DNA of 64,000 nt, taken from assembly GCA_963727575.1 (NCBI GenBank), contig CAVSIA010000032.1:1-64000 (forward strand), given 5' to 3'. The notes beneath the pieces were generated by a model. The model was not told where the DNA came from. It saw only the letters and a list, made by a program, of their open reading frames with translations, and made no database searches. This document shows positions 10,001 through 17,619 of this stretch, piece by piece (position 1 is the stretch's first letter; each line of letters opens with the position of its first letter). The DNA is from JAHQVI01 sp963727575. Lineage in GTDB: Bacteria; Pseudomonadota; Alphaproteobacteria; Rhizobiales; Rhodomicrobiaceae. Position numbers and translations under genes: made by a program.

Positions 10001-10494
10001 TAACGCAGCCACAGCAGAACGCTCTTTTCCTGACTGAATTCATTCCGCTTGGTCAGAGACCCCGCGACATCGAGCGGGTTGCGGAACGGTATGATGATGT
10101 GGGAGGAAACCCCCATCTCCTTGAGTACATCCAGGAAAAACGTCGCGAAGCGGCAGATACGCGGTTCTTTGAGGACGAAGAGGGCGGACGAACCGAATTC
10201 CTGATCGATGATGCTGCGGATTTCATCGCGCCGTTCCGCGGGAATCTCGCGCGTTCTCTCTGGCGATAGGGGCCGCCAATCATCCCATGAGCTGTGCAGA
10301 TCGCGCAGGAGGGCGTCGTGGACCCTCACCAACTCCGCCGCCTCCCAGAATCCTTTTGGGTTATCCTCCGCCGGCCGCAGCGGCTCCCGCGGCAGTTGTG
10401 CGCCGAGCGCGCCGGCCACGCGCGTCAGCAGCGAAGTGCCGCTTCTGTGCATCCCCAATACGAGAACGCACCGGCGTGCGACCGTCTCCGTCAT
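7009..10494 (-). CDS. Sulfotransferase-GT2-GT4 three-domain fusion protein
   Basis: This is a single 1161-residue protein with three catalytic modules. Residues 8-260 form a PAPS-dependent sulfotransferase-like domain, with the P-loop GMHRSGTS (14-21), KEPR (109-112) and FRNPLDVAGSL. Residues 290-350 are a Gln/Glu/Ala-rich predicted coiled coil, followed by a basic linker to about 500. Residues 511-755 are a GT2 domain (DVIIPVYRG, NSDT at 598-601, GYGEENDFC at 697-705). Residues 785-1150 look like a GT4-type (GT-B) glycosyltransferase (CFTHSMGGGIERY, then VIGAIGPHKGAKIL). I start at ATG 10494 because GGAGG lies 5 nt before it; an in-frame extension upstream has no such site. It probably builds and sulfates a surface polysaccharide. 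No signal peptide is visible, so it should be cytoplasmic. Confidence 0.82.
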   Translation of the reverse strand: MTETVARRCVLVLGMHRSGTSLLTRVAGALGAQLPREPLRPAEDNPKGFWEAAELVRVHDALLRDLHSSWDDWRPLSPERTREIPAERRDEIRSIIDQEFGSSALFVLKEPRICRFATFFLDVLKEMGVSSHIIIPFRNPLDVAGSLTKRNEFSQEKSVLLWLRYVLDAEYAARRFPRAFLSYDRLLMDWREAMSSVAGQIGLEWPRPFSDAASEIDEFLTPGLRHHARDEPDSESDPTLAWARDAYLALQILEHSPGDPRALKTLARIGREFSTAAALFDPEIARMGSQLATSLDAAEKAKAVLVERQEQISIMERAANEHCLQICRLQQALAEAQQATLRAREQWHAKSARLEVPKQATRDVAQMLGAEANFREHGRENERSSSSQRVETFGAKVAHAPRDASRYMRRSWRKLSDQLATQTGDQPADFNTGSLRDSRYRKALSSRLVLRFEPVLSRSFAKRMQNRMEKNAPLRLPSAALLKHTPLAPDWDLFDALSIEHNTQMRTPPLVDVIIPVYRGYDETLACIYSVLLSRNKTAFELLVIDDASPDAKLSEALDRLAGMGLITLLRNEQNLGFVATVNRGMSMHEARDVLLLNSDTLVFNDWLDRLRAHASSPDVASVTPFTNNGTICSYPVFCKDNPSALETAFCDLDLMAAALNQRQSVEVPTGVGFCMYVTRSALNRVGLFDVETFGRGYGEENDFCVNASIGGMRNLHALDVFVFHSGETSFGADASQAKQAGLDALVALHPGYLAEVADYIGSDPAKQARARLDAGRILRAAPERTILCFTHSMGGGIERYLRDRAASAAENGEHLLLAVPHPSDPSTIRLTGVDGRPALLNLPDFKIGGDEEDFAQFLQTLSVAAIEVHSTVGWSGRLLQSIPRVASALGMPFDFVAHDYASVCPQIHLINERGIYCGEEGEEQCQRCLKALTKMPRIVHPDIMTSGMADIAAWRKTYADFLKSARKVITPSDDTAKRLQRYFQRPDFASRPHTENIQGYARLVARPYLGGTLKVAVIGAIGPHKGAKILQRCAADALQRRLPIAFTIVGYTSISEAARKLKIGVTGRYTEREVFDRLEDVGAHIALLPSVWPETYCYALSIAIAGGFPVCAFDIGAPAQRLRGCPGSVLMPTSTMTDACSVNDTLLKMAAAAHGLALAS

Positions 10495-11147
10495 GATGGC
10501 CTCCATTCTGAGGTCAGCTGATGGTTGCGACAGTTTCGACGCATGGATCGCAACTCGCCACCGCGCGCTGACACCAATGGCCACCAATATTCATGTGTCA
10601 AATGCCTGAAAATACTTAGATGGGTGACGAGCCGGCCTGCCTGGTGACATGCTCCATTTGGCGCCGCCAAACACAGGTAACGCGTGGCAAGCTGCCCGAT
10701 GTTCCAAAGATGCGTGGTGTCACTCGCGTCGCACAACATGCCGGTCGTGTACTGCAACCTAAGATTGAGGTCAACGTCGGGCAAAGAGCTATCACCGATA
10801 TTCATCCGGATCTTTACAAGCAGATCGGCAAGGGGAAATCCGCCGTTATGTCGATGGAGCGGGCGCGCGCCTTCGCGCATACCGCACCGAGTGCTTCCAA
10901 GCGACGGCTCGGTGAAGCCGGGCAGGATCTCTTGTCGCTTGCGCTCCAATTCCGCGGCACGCCAGCCGCTGAACTCCCGAGTTTTATGATCCCGGAGCGC
11001 GCCGTTTACGCATTGGAGTCAGATCCACAACCCGGGGGGCGCTGGCCAGTGTCAAAGCGGGATCGTACTGTGAGGCTGGTAAAGTAACGTGCTCGGGCTA
11101 AAAAATGTCTGTCGCCTTCACCATCCGCTAGGTAGCGGGGCAGCCGT
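10495..11147. other. Intergenic region without a recognised gene
   Basis: This stretch of about 650 bases holds open frames of 100-155 codons on both strands. None shows a recognisable domain, codon-position bias like its neighbours, or a clear ribosome binding site. It includes the upstream region of the fusion protein and the 3' flank of the tRNA gene. Confidence 0.4.
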
Positions 11148-11240
11148 TGGCGGAGTGGGAGGGATTTCGAACCCTCGATACGAGTTTCCCCGTATGACGA
11201 TTTAGCAAACCGTTGCCTTCAGCCGCTCGGCCACCACTCC
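11148..11240 (-). tRNA. tRNA-Ser(GCU)
   Basis: Read on the minus strand from 11240, the 7-bp acceptor stem GGAGTGG pairs with CCACTCC. The anticodon loop contains GCT flanked by T and A. A long variable arm follows (paired ATACGGG / CTCGTAT region), as in class II serine tRNAs. The T-loop GGTTCGAATCC is canonical, the discriminator is G, and CCA is encoded (11150-11148). Its 90 nt plus CCA fits tRNA-Ser. Confidence 0.96.
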
Positions 11241-11436
11241 AAGGCGAAATGTCGGGAATCACGTAACCCGCCGGCGCGACGTGCAGGTGCCGCGTCCGCC
11301 GACGTTATAAAGGCATTCCGCGCGTTATCGCAACCCCGATCGGAAAAATCGCACACCGCATTTGCGTGCAGGCCGGAATTTCCATCCGGGGCGCCGGTGA
11401 GACCGGCGGCGGGGCGTCTCGGTCCAGAGCAATGTC

Positions 11437-11461
11437 CGATCAAGCGGGGCCCGCTTGATCG
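11437..11461. repeat. Perfect 12-bp inverted repeat
   Basis: CGATCAAGCGGG at 11437-11448 is followed, after a single G, by its exact reverse complement at 11450-11461. No U-tract follows, so it is not an obvious terminator. It lies between a tRNA gene and the TonB-C gene and may be an intergenic palindromic repeat. Confidence 0.6.
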
Positions 11462-11496
11462 TCGGAAATTGCGGCCAGACATGCAACGAGAGCCGG

Positions 11497-11517
11497 CGAT
11501 CCGATTCAATCGGATCG
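11497..11517. repeat. Perfect 10-bp inverted repeat (GATCCGATT type)
   Basis: CGATCCGATT is followed by one base and its exact reverse complement AATCGGATCG. It is 36 bp from a second palindrome, immediately downstream of the TonB-C stop codon. It could be a repeat-family palindrome or a factor-independent hairpin at the end of that gene. Confidence 0.55.
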
Positions 11518-11526
11518 AATGAGACT

Positions 11527-11856
11527 CTAGGAGAAACTGAAGGCCGAGACGTAGGTCCGCTGGGTCATGCTGAGCCCGGTCGGCGGCGTCGGAAACGCGG
11601 CTGCGCCGACGATCTGGATCGCGGCGCGGTCCAACTCGTCATGGCCGCTCGATCGCGCGATTCTAACGGTTTTCAGAGCGCCGTCATTGCCGAGAGAGAA
11701 TGACACCAGCACCCGGCCCTCGATGCCGTAGCCGCTGATGGATTTCGGACCGACCGCGCCCTGGACACGCAGCATGAAGTTGTGCCCGCCACTCTGACAG
11801 GCTTTCGACGGACCGTCGCCGGCATCATTTGCCGATAAGAGCGAAGGAATATCCAT
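11527..11856 (-). CDS. Small TonB C-terminal domain protein
   Basis: This short protein of about 109 residues consists mainly of a TonB C-terminal fold. It has YGIEGRVLVSFSLGNDGALKTVRIARSSGHDELDRAA followed by a proline-rich end (AAFPTPPTG), as in the TonB/TolA C-domain family. The N-terminal membrane anchor and Pro-rich spacer of a true energy transducer are absent, and no secretion signal is visible. It may therefore be a truncated or stand-alone version. I chose ATG 11856; a TTG at 11916 would add 20 residues. No ExbB/ExbD or TonB-dependent receptor is nearby. Function unknown. Confidence 0.55.
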   Translation of the reverse strand: MDIPSLLSANDAGDGPSKACQSGGHNFMLRVQGAVGPKSISGYGIEGRVLVSFSLGNDGALKTVRIARSSGHDELDRAAIQIVGAAAFPTPPTGLSMTQRTYVSAFSFS

Positions 11857-12101
11857 AGCAACATCCCGATCAACGCTTAAACATATAGATAGAATGCCGC
11901 GCTCGGATTTATTCAAGATTGAGCCGCACCCGGATTTTTAAAGAAAGTTGTCGTCGCCGCGTTAACTCTACCGAAATTCGACGACATGCAGGCCGGACAG
12001 AGCGGGCATTTCCGCCATGGCGTCGCCCGCCTTGCCGGAGACCGGCTAAGTGGTTATGCAATGAGCGAATATGGAAACGGTAATACGATGTTCGCGAAAC
12101 C

Positions 12102-12624
12102 ATGAACGAGCGCGCCAGCGAAACGAAGAGGGTCCGCGGCTATTTCGGGATCGGGGCCGAGCGAATCTCCAAACCGCTGAATCTGGGCAACCTGATTCGG
12201 TCCGCGCACGCCTTCGGAGCCAGCTTCGTGTTCACCATCGGAGCCCATCCGCGAGCCTTGGACCTGTCCTCGGATACCTCGAAATCGCTCACCCGCCTGC
12301 CATATTACCACTGGCATACGGCTGAAGAGGTCCGCTTGCCGGACGATTGCAGGCTGGTCGGCATCGAGTTGATGGACGAGTCGCAGGACCTGCCGAGCTT
12401 CCGCCATCCGATGAAGGCTGCCTATCTGCTCGGGCCCGAAAAAGGCATTCTCATCTGAACAGCTTACATCGCGCTGTGATCACATCGTGCGCATTCCGAC
12501 CCAGTTCTCGATCAACGTTGCCATGGCCGGCGCCATCGTCATGTATGATCGGGTACGCACGCTCGGTAGCTTCAAGCCGCGGCCATTGACGGTCGGAAGG
12601 TCACGCTTGTCACAGAAATTATGA
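12102..12624 (+). CDS. TrmH/SpoU family RNA methyltransferase (frameshifted)
   Basis: This is a SPOUT-class RNA 2'-O-methyltransferase of about 173 residues. The N-terminal half has KPLNLGNLIRSAHAFGASFVF (motif 1 region with Asn and Arg). The central YLLGPEKG is the knot entry. One extra base near 12440 creates a TGA at 12456. Removing it restores the family C-terminus CDHIVRIPTQFSINVAMAGAIVMYDR, ending in TGA at 12622-12624. The restored ending has the IPT and SINVAMAGAI motifs that bind SAM in the trefoil knot. The target RNA is not evident; it is probably tRNA or rRNA. It lies about 860 nt from the tRNA-Ser gene, on the opposite strand. Confidence 0.75.
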
Positions 12625-12720
12625 AGAGTTGGTAATTTTGCCCTGGCCCGTCTGGTCAAGCAGTGATCAAATCGCTATAGGTACCCCGTTGAAATTTAAA
12701 GAATGCGGAGGCCTAGAAAG

Positions 12721-13224
12721 ATGCGACTCGCGTCTGCCTGTTTAGCGGCTGCATTGCTGTGCGCCACATCGCCGGCGTTTGCGCAAACGGCGAAGCTTCT
12801 AAAGACATTCGACGATTGGCAGGTGTTCGTACACGAAGCGAACGACGAGAAGGTTTGCTTCGCTGCTTCCGCGCCGAAAGATATGTCGCCCAAAGGGGTC
12901 AACCGCGGCTCCGTCTTTCTGTACCTTACGACGTGGCAGAAAGATAACGTGAAGAATGAGCTGAGCATCAAGGTCGGCTACACTTTCAAGCCGGAGAGCA
13001 CACCGACGGTGACGGTGGGATCGGACTTGTTCGAGCTTTATCCCAAGGACGACAAGGCGTTCATGCGCGATCCGGCGGAAGAGCGTAAGCTGGTCGATGC
13101 CATGCGCAAAGGCTCGTCGCTCACGGTCAAAGGCACCTCCAGCCGGGGAACCACGACGGAGGATAAGTATTCTCTGATCGGGCTCTCGGCGGCGTTGAGT
13201 CACGTCGAGGAAGTCTGCCCCTGA
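12721..13224 (+). CDS. IalB-like (invasion-associated locus B) periplasmic protein
   Basis: This 167-residue exported protein starts with a clear Sec signal peptide (MRLASACLAAALLCATSPAFAQ, cleavage after AFA). The mature part has the IalB family pattern: FDDWQVFVHE near the start, then CFAASAPKDMSP, a central beta-rich region and a final Cys. I chose ATG 12721 because GGAGG lies about 10 nt upstream; an ATG at 12703 would add six residues before the signal. Despite the name, IalB-family proteins are common in free-living Hyphomicrobiales and their role is unclear. Confidence 0.72.
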   Translation: MRLASACLAAALLCATSPAFAQTAKLLKTFDDWQVFVHEANDEKVCFAASAPKDMSPKGVNRGSVFLYLTTWQKDNVKNELSIKVGYTFKPESTPTVTVGSDLFELYPKDDKAFMRDPAEERKLVDAMRKGSSLTVKGTSSRGTTTEDKYSLIGLSAALSHVEEVCP

Positions 13225-13267
13225 GACGACGCATTCGATTCGTCTGGGTGCGAGTTAGGCGGTCTTA

Positions 13268-14518
13268 ATGGGTCACACCCTCCATGCCGGGCTTCCGGCG
13301 GATCAGGCGGCAGGCGATCATGCGTCTGCTGATGGCGTTTCCGAGGGCGTCCCGGCCGGGACGAGCCCGCTTATCGGGCTGAGTCGCGCGGAGCTGGCCG
13401 AGGCGTTTGCCGGGATCGGTGTCGCCGAGAAGCAGCAGCGCATGCGCGCCTCGCAGCTTTGGGGCTGGCTTTATGGACGCGGCGCGACCGATTTCGCCGT
13501 AATGACCAATATCGCCAAGGATCTGCGCGCCGCGCTCGCCGAGCGGTTCGATCTGGGCCGGCCCGAGATCGTCACCGAGCAGGTCTCCGCCGACGGCACG
13601 CGCAAATGGCTTCTGCGCCTGAAGCCGTCCCGGCCCGGCGAGAAGCCGCCCGAGATCGAAACCGTCTACATCCCGGAAGCCGATCGCGGAACGCTGTGCA
13701 TTTCAAGCCAGGTCGGCTGCACGCTGACTTGCACCTTCTGCCATACCGGCACGCAGCGCCTTGTCCGCAATCTGACGGCCGGCGAGATCGTCGGCCAGAT
13801 CCTGCTGGCGCGCGACCGCATCGGCGACTGGCCCGGCGCGGCCGCGCCCGACGAATGCGCAGGGCTGCCGGAGAGCGAGCGCAAGATCACCAATATCGTC
13901 CTCATGGGCATGGGCGAGCCGCTCTACAATTTCGACAACGTCAAGAGCCGCGATGGAGATCGTCGCCGACGGCGAGGGCCTGTCGATCTCCAGGCGCCGC
14001 ATCACGCTGTCAACCTCCGGCGTCGTGCCGATGATCGAGCGGGCGGGCGCGGAAATGGGCGTCGATGCTGGCGATTTCGCTCCATGCCGTGCGCGACGAT
14101 CTGCGCGACGTGCTGGTGCCGATCAACCGGAAATATCCGATCGCCGAACTGCTGGATGCCTGCCGCGACTATCCGGGCCTGTCCAACGCCACGGCGCATC
14201 ACCTTCGAATATGTGATGCTGAAGGGCGTCAACGACAGCGTTGCCGAGGCGCAGGAACTGGTGCGCCTGCTGCCGGGCATTCCGGCCAAGATCAACCTGA
14301 TTCCGTTCAATCCCTGGCCGGGCGCGCCTTATGAATGCTCCGACTGGGAGCAGATCGAGCGGTTCGCCGAGGTCGTCAACCGCGCCGGCTATGCAAGCCC
14401 GATCCGCACGCCGCGCGGGCGCGACATCATGGCCGCCTGCGGGCAGCTCCGCTCGGCCAGCGAAAAGATCAAGGCCAGCCAGCTCCGGGCCGGATGGCGC
14501 GCTTCCGGCCAATGCTGA
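13268..14518 (+). CDS. rlmN: 23S rRNA/tRNA adenine-C2 methyltransferase RlmN (three frameshifts)
   Basis: This radical SAM enzyme methylates C2 of A2503 in 23S rRNA and A37 in some tRNAs. The radical SAM cysteines are in CTLTCTFCHTGTQ (C-x3-C-x2-C), followed by NIVLMGMGEPLYNFDNV. Three 1-nt shifts near 13945, 14060 and 14195, all with the sign of an inserted base, put AMEIVADGEGLSISRRRI in a second frame and MLAISLHAVRDDLRDVL in a third. The first frame returns at RITFEYVMLKGVND and runs to the normal end. Three same-sign shifts explain why the frame closes again. An essential-type gene with three lesions points to sequence error rather than decay. Confidence 0.88.
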   Translation: MGHTLHAGLPADQAAGDHASADGVSEGVPAGTSPLIGLSRAELAEAFAGIGVAEKQQRMRASQLWGWLYGRGATDFAVMTNIAKDLRAALAERFDLGRPEIVTEQVSADGTRKWLLRLKPSRPGEKPPEIETVYIPEADRGTLCISSQVGCTLTCTFCHTGTQRLVRNLTAGEIVGQILLARDRIGDWPGAAAPDECAGLPESERKITNIVLMGMGEPLYNFDNVKSRDGDRRRRRGPVDLQAPHHAVNLRRRADDRAGGRGNGRRCWRFRSMPCATICATCWCRSTGNIRSPNCWMPAATIRACPTPRRITFEYVMLKGVNDSVAEAQELVRLLPGIPAKINLIPFNPWPGAPYECSDWEQIERFAEVVNRAGYASPIRTPRGRDIMAACGQLRSASEKIKASQLRAGWRASGQC

Positions 14519-14531
14519 GCGGACCGGCATC

Positions 14532-14983
14532 ATGATCTGGCCGGCGATCGGCCGGATGCTGGCGGTCGTTTTCGCATTCATGCTCGGCTGTCATCGCCGC
14601 TGCGATTACGCTGTTCTTTCTCGGCGCGCGATGGGCGGCTCGAGCGAGGCCGTCGCCTATACGCCCCGAACAATGCCGGATGAGATGTCTCTCATCGTAA
14701 ATGAAGGGTTCGGGGTCGATGGCGTTCTTCATGACAGTGACGCCGCTGCTGACGCTCCTGCCCGCGCGTAGCTGTCGCGGCCATCGGCGAGGTGGCGCGC
14801 ATTCGCTCGGTGCTGTATTACATATGGCCGGCGGCGCGGCCGCGGCATTGATGCCGATGCATCACCGCGCCGGCCGAGGTTGCCGCAAACGCCACATATT
14901 CGGCCCAATATTTCGCCATCATCGCCACGGCAGGGTTTGCCGGCGGTTTGGTCTATTGGCTGATTGCGGGACGCAATGCCTGA
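14532..14983 (+). CDS. Small integral membrane protein (multiply frameshifted)
   Basis: I do not recognise a family. The coding pieces can be read across at least four 1-nt shifts. They give an N-terminal helix (MIWPAIGRMLAVVFAF, then AVIAAAITLFFLGARWA), a soluble piece (AYTPRTMPDEMSLIVNEGF), a second helix region (MAFFMTVTPLLTLLPA, then VAAIGEVARIRSVLYYIW) and a last helix (YFAIIATAGFAGGLVYWLIAG) ending in TGA 14981-14983. About 150 residues with three or four membrane helices result. It starts 14 nt after rlmN. No ordinary gene caller would find this gene intact. Confidence 0.5.
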
Positions 14984-15098
14984 GGGCTCCGCGCCTAGAC
15001 TGCGCGATGGCATGCCGTCATTTGCGGATGACAGTCCGAAGACGATAGGTTGGTTGACATAGGCGGGATGCGCCGCAGCAAGACGGGAGACCGACCAA

Positions 15099-15354
15099 AT
15101 GGATGAGATATTTCGCGCGCTTTTGCCGGTGCTGCTCGCCGCGGTCGCGGTGGTGCTCGTTCTGGGGCTTTGGAACATGATGCGCGGCTCCAATCCCGGC
15201 CGCAGCCAGACCTTGATGCGCTGGCGCGTCGTTCTGCAGTTCATCGCCATCATGCATCGCGATGGCGGCGATCTATTTCGTCGCATTGATCGGCCGACCG
15301 CTGCCGGCGAACGTGACATTTTTTCTGCACTTCCCCGAAAATCCGCGTCCGTAA
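15099..15354 (+). CDS. Twin transmembrane (HIG1-like) protein (frameshifted)
   Basis: This protein of about 84 residues has two membrane helices. The first is LLPVLLAAVAVVLVLGLWNM. It is followed by the hallmark MMRGSNPGRSQTLMRWRVVLQF and, after a 1-nt shift near 15255, the second helix AMAAIYFVALIGRPL. The stop is TAA at 15352-15354. In Hyphomicrobiales such twin-TM proteins often sit just before a PduO-type cobalamin adenosyltransferase, as here, with only the PagL-like gene between. A GGGAGA ribosome binding site precedes ATG 15099. Function unknown. Confidence 0.68.
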
Positions 15355-15463
15355 AATCCCGAAAAATTTGACATCTTATCGAGGCTCGAACCAAGTGCAG
15401 TCGGGCACGACGAGTTGTGGGCATTGTATATGCGTTATCGGAAATCCAATCCCGAGCAGAACC

Positions 15464-16051
15464 ATGCCGATACCCTCGCCTACGCCGCATCGAGGCCGTG
15501 CCCTCTTTGCATTCGCATCGCTGCTTGCCTCCACGCCGTCTCTTGCCGCAGATGGCGGCAGCGCGGCGCACGTTCCCGCGATCGAGGAGTTCCGCCTCGG
15601 CATTCTCGCCGGCGACCTTGATCCGGGCGGACGCAGCGACGGCCGCATCACCATCAATGCCGAGGTGCTGAGCCCGCAACTCGGCGGCAGCGACCCGGCC
15701 TCCGGGTTCTCACGCCTCTTGCATCCGCGTTTCCATCTCGGCGCTTCGGTGTCGACCGATGACGACGGCGTCAATCAGGCCTATGCGGGCCTGACCTGGA
15801 CCTATGGTTTCGGCGAACGGCTGTTCTTCGAGACCAGTTTCGGCGGGGCGGCTCACGACGGCGAGACCGCCGACAACAATCCCAATTCCTATGGGTGCCC
15901 CGTGCAATTCCGGGAATCGCTGTCGGTCGGCGTCAATCTCACCGAGGCGCTGAGCATGATGGCGACGATCGATCACATGTCGAATGCCGGCCTGTGCGAC
16001 GAGAATCAGGGCCTTACAAATGCGGGTGTTCGTTTCGGCTATCGGTGGTAA
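15464..16051 (+). CDS. PagL-like lipid A 3-O-deacylase (acyloxyacyl hydrolase family)
   Basis: This 195-residue outer-membrane beta-barrel protein has a signal peptide (about residues 1-29, cleavage after SLAA). The C-terminal part holds the PagL signature ATIDHMSNAGLCDENQGLTN, with the His-Ser catalytic pair in HMSNAG, and ends in GVRFGYRW with a terminal aromatic residue as in barrel proteins. PagL enzymes remove the 3-O-acyl chain of lipid A. I chose ATG 15464 because it directly precedes the signal peptide; a longer frame upstream lacks one. The gene sits between the twin-TM gene and the adenosyltransferase, probably by chance as far as function goes. Confidence 0.75.
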   Translation: MPIPSPTPHRGRALFAFASLLASTPSLAADGGSAAHVPAIEEFRLGILAGDLDPGGRSDGRITINAEVLSPQLGGSDPASGFSRLLHPRFHLGASVSTDDDGVNQAYAGLTWTYGFGERLFFETSFGGAAHDGETADNNPNSYGCPVQFRESLSVGVNLTEALSMMATIDHMSNAGLCDENQGLTNAGVRFGYRW

Positions 16052-16086
16052 TCTCCACGCTGAATCGCAGGCATGCAGCAGGGCCG

Positions 16087-16668
16087 ATGGTTGTTCTAAC
16101 GAAGATCTACACACGCACCGGTGACGACGGCACCACCGCGCTCGGCGACGGCACGCGGCTGCCGAAATACGATCTGCGCGTGGCTGCTTACGGCACGGTC
16201 GACGAGACCAATGCGACCATCGGCGTCGCCAGGCACGCGCTCGAGCCGGGCCACGAGGACGTCGACACGGCGCTCAAGCGCATCCAGAATGACCTGTTCG
16301 ACCTGGGCGCCGATCTGTGCGTGCCGGACCGCGGCAAGGAGCTGCCTTACGAGCCGCTGCGGATCACGCACGATCAGGTCGTCTGGCTCGAAACCGAGAT
16401 CGACCGCATGAACGGCGAGCTTCGGCCGCTGACGTCCTTCGTTCTGCCGGGCGGAACGGCGGCGGCCTCGGCGCTGCATCTGGCCCGCACGGTTTGCCGC
16501 CGGGCCGAAAGGCACATCGTAGAGCTTGCGGTGCGCGAGGCGGAGCCGGTCAGCGATCCGGTGATACGGTATATGAATCGTTTGTCGGACCTGCTTTTTG
16601 TGGCGAGCCGCTACGTCAACGGGAAGGGCAGCCAGGACGTGCTCTGGCAGCCGGGGCAGAATCGCTAA
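16087..16668 (+). CDS. PduO-type cob(I)yrinic acid a,c-diamide adenosyltransferase
   Basis: This 193-residue protein makes adenosylcobalamin by transferring the adenosyl group of ATP to cob(I)alamin. Family marks are the N-terminal ATP-binding loop YTRTGDDGTTALGDG (about residues 8-22), the central KYDLRVAAYGTVDETNA, and the C-terminal RYMNRLSDLLFVASRY. The start is ATG 16087, since the upstream in-frame extension overlaps the PagL gene and has no similarity. Neighbours in fatty-acid and CoA metabolism (etfBA, hbd) suggest supply of coenzyme B12 to a mutase elsewhere. Sixteen nt separate it from the rhomboid gene, which is probably co-transcribed. Confidence 0.9.
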   Translation: MVVLTKIYTRTGDDGTTALGDGTRLPKYDLRVAAYGTVDETNATIGVARHALEPGHEDVDTALKRIQNDLFDLGADLCVPDRGKELPYEPLRITHDQVVWLETEIDRMNGELRPLTSFVLPGGTAAASALHLARTVCRRAERHIVELAVREAEPVSDPVIRYMNRLSDLLFVASRYVNGKGSQDVLWQPGQNR

Positions 16669-16683
16669 CTGGGGAAGCGTGAC

Positions 16684-17412
16684 GTGTTTGTGCCATTGTG
16701 GGATATGAACCCTCTGAAGCGGGTGCGCTTTCAGTATGTTACGCTTGGCATCGTCCTGGCCAACTGCGCGGTTTACTTCTTCTTTCAGATGGGGCTGCTT
16801 TATCCGGTCGGCGACAATGTGCTCGTCGCCTTCGCCGTGATCCCGAACGAGCTTATCCAGCAGGGGTTCCTCAGCCATCCGGTCAGCTCGGTGCCGCCCG
16901 AGCCGGTCCGCATTCCCGAGGGCATCACGCTGCTCAGCTACATGTTCCTGCATGGGAACTTCCTGCATCTGTTCGGCAATATGATCTTTCTCTGGGTCTT
17001 CGGCGATAATGTCGAGGACGCCATGGGCCATGTCCGCTTCCTGTTCTTCTATTTGATCTGCGGGATCTTTGCCGGCGTCACCCATGCGCTCGTCAGTCCG
17101 CAATCGAACATTCCGATGATCGGCGCGAGCGGCGCGGTCGCCGGCGTCATCGCGGCCTACCTGATGCTGCACCCCAATGTGCGGGTCTGGGTGCTGGCGT
17201 TCTATCGCGTTCCGCTTCGGGTCAGCGCCGGCTTCGCACTTGCGATCTGGATCGTCCTGCAGATCGCCAGCGCCGTGCTCGACTCCCAGGGCTCCACCGC
17301 CTGGTGGGCGCATATCGGCGGGCTGACGGCGGGCGCTGTTCTTATTTTGTTCATGCGCAGAGCGGGCGTCCGCCTGTTCGATCGCGCCACGGGGCTCGAG
17401 CCGCGCACATAA
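16684..17412 (+). CDS. Rhomboid family intramembrane serine protease
   Basis: This 242-residue membrane protein has the rhomboid catalytic set. N99 lies in HLFGNMIFLW, the nucleophile S149 in GASGAVAG, and H210 in WWAHIGG on a later helix. The long loop between helices 1 and 2 (residues 41-80) and the HxxxN motif match the FAM-type rhomboids of alphaproteobacteria. The start codon is GTG 16684, preceded by GGGGAAG. The substrate is unknown. It follows the adenosyltransferase gene closely. Confidence 0.88.
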   Translation: MFVPLWDMNPLKRVRFQYVTLGIVLANCAVYFFFQMGLLYPVGDNVLVAFAVIPNELIQQGFLSHPVSSVPPEPVRIPEGITLLSYMFLHGNFLHLFGNMIFLWVFGDNVEDAMGHVRFLFFYLICGIFAGVTHALVSPQSNIPMIGASGAVAGVIAAYLMLHPNVRVWVLAFYRVPLRVSAGFALAIWIVLQIASAVLDSQGSTAWWAHIGGLTAGAVLILFMRRAGVRLFDRATGLEPRT

Positions 17413-17507
17413 ACGCGCCATTTGCCTCTGGGAACTGCACATTTCCCGCGCGCCGACCCGCCTGTGCGCATTGACTTGCCGACGGCGCCGCATTAGCTTC
17501 AAAGTTA

Positions 17508-17523
17508 TTTCGCAATTGCGAAA
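17508..17523. promoter_or_regulatory. Perfect 16-bp palindrome upstream of etfBA
   Basis: TTTCGCAATTGCGAAA is a perfect palindrome about 97 bp before the etfB start codon, in the 207-bp gap after the rhomboid gene. Its size and position suit a dimeric repressor site, but the regulator is not identified. Confidence 0.5.
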
Positions 17524-17619
17524 CCGATTTTACGCGGCGGTCCGGCGGCGCTCGCCGGCAATGCGGATAACAGGACCGATCGCGGGCAGGGGTGGTATGC
17601 GAGCTTGGAGGCGCACTGG

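Noticed and set aside
13945..14195. Programmed ribosomal frameshifting in rlmN
   Set aside because: Three shifts in one housekeeping gene, and similar shifts in about twenty other genes, without a common slippery site. Sequence error is far simpler.
15368..16087. Cobalamin riboswitch before the PduO gene
   Set aside because: The upstream sequence is coding (PagL-like) up to 36 nt before the start, and no B12-box pattern was seen.
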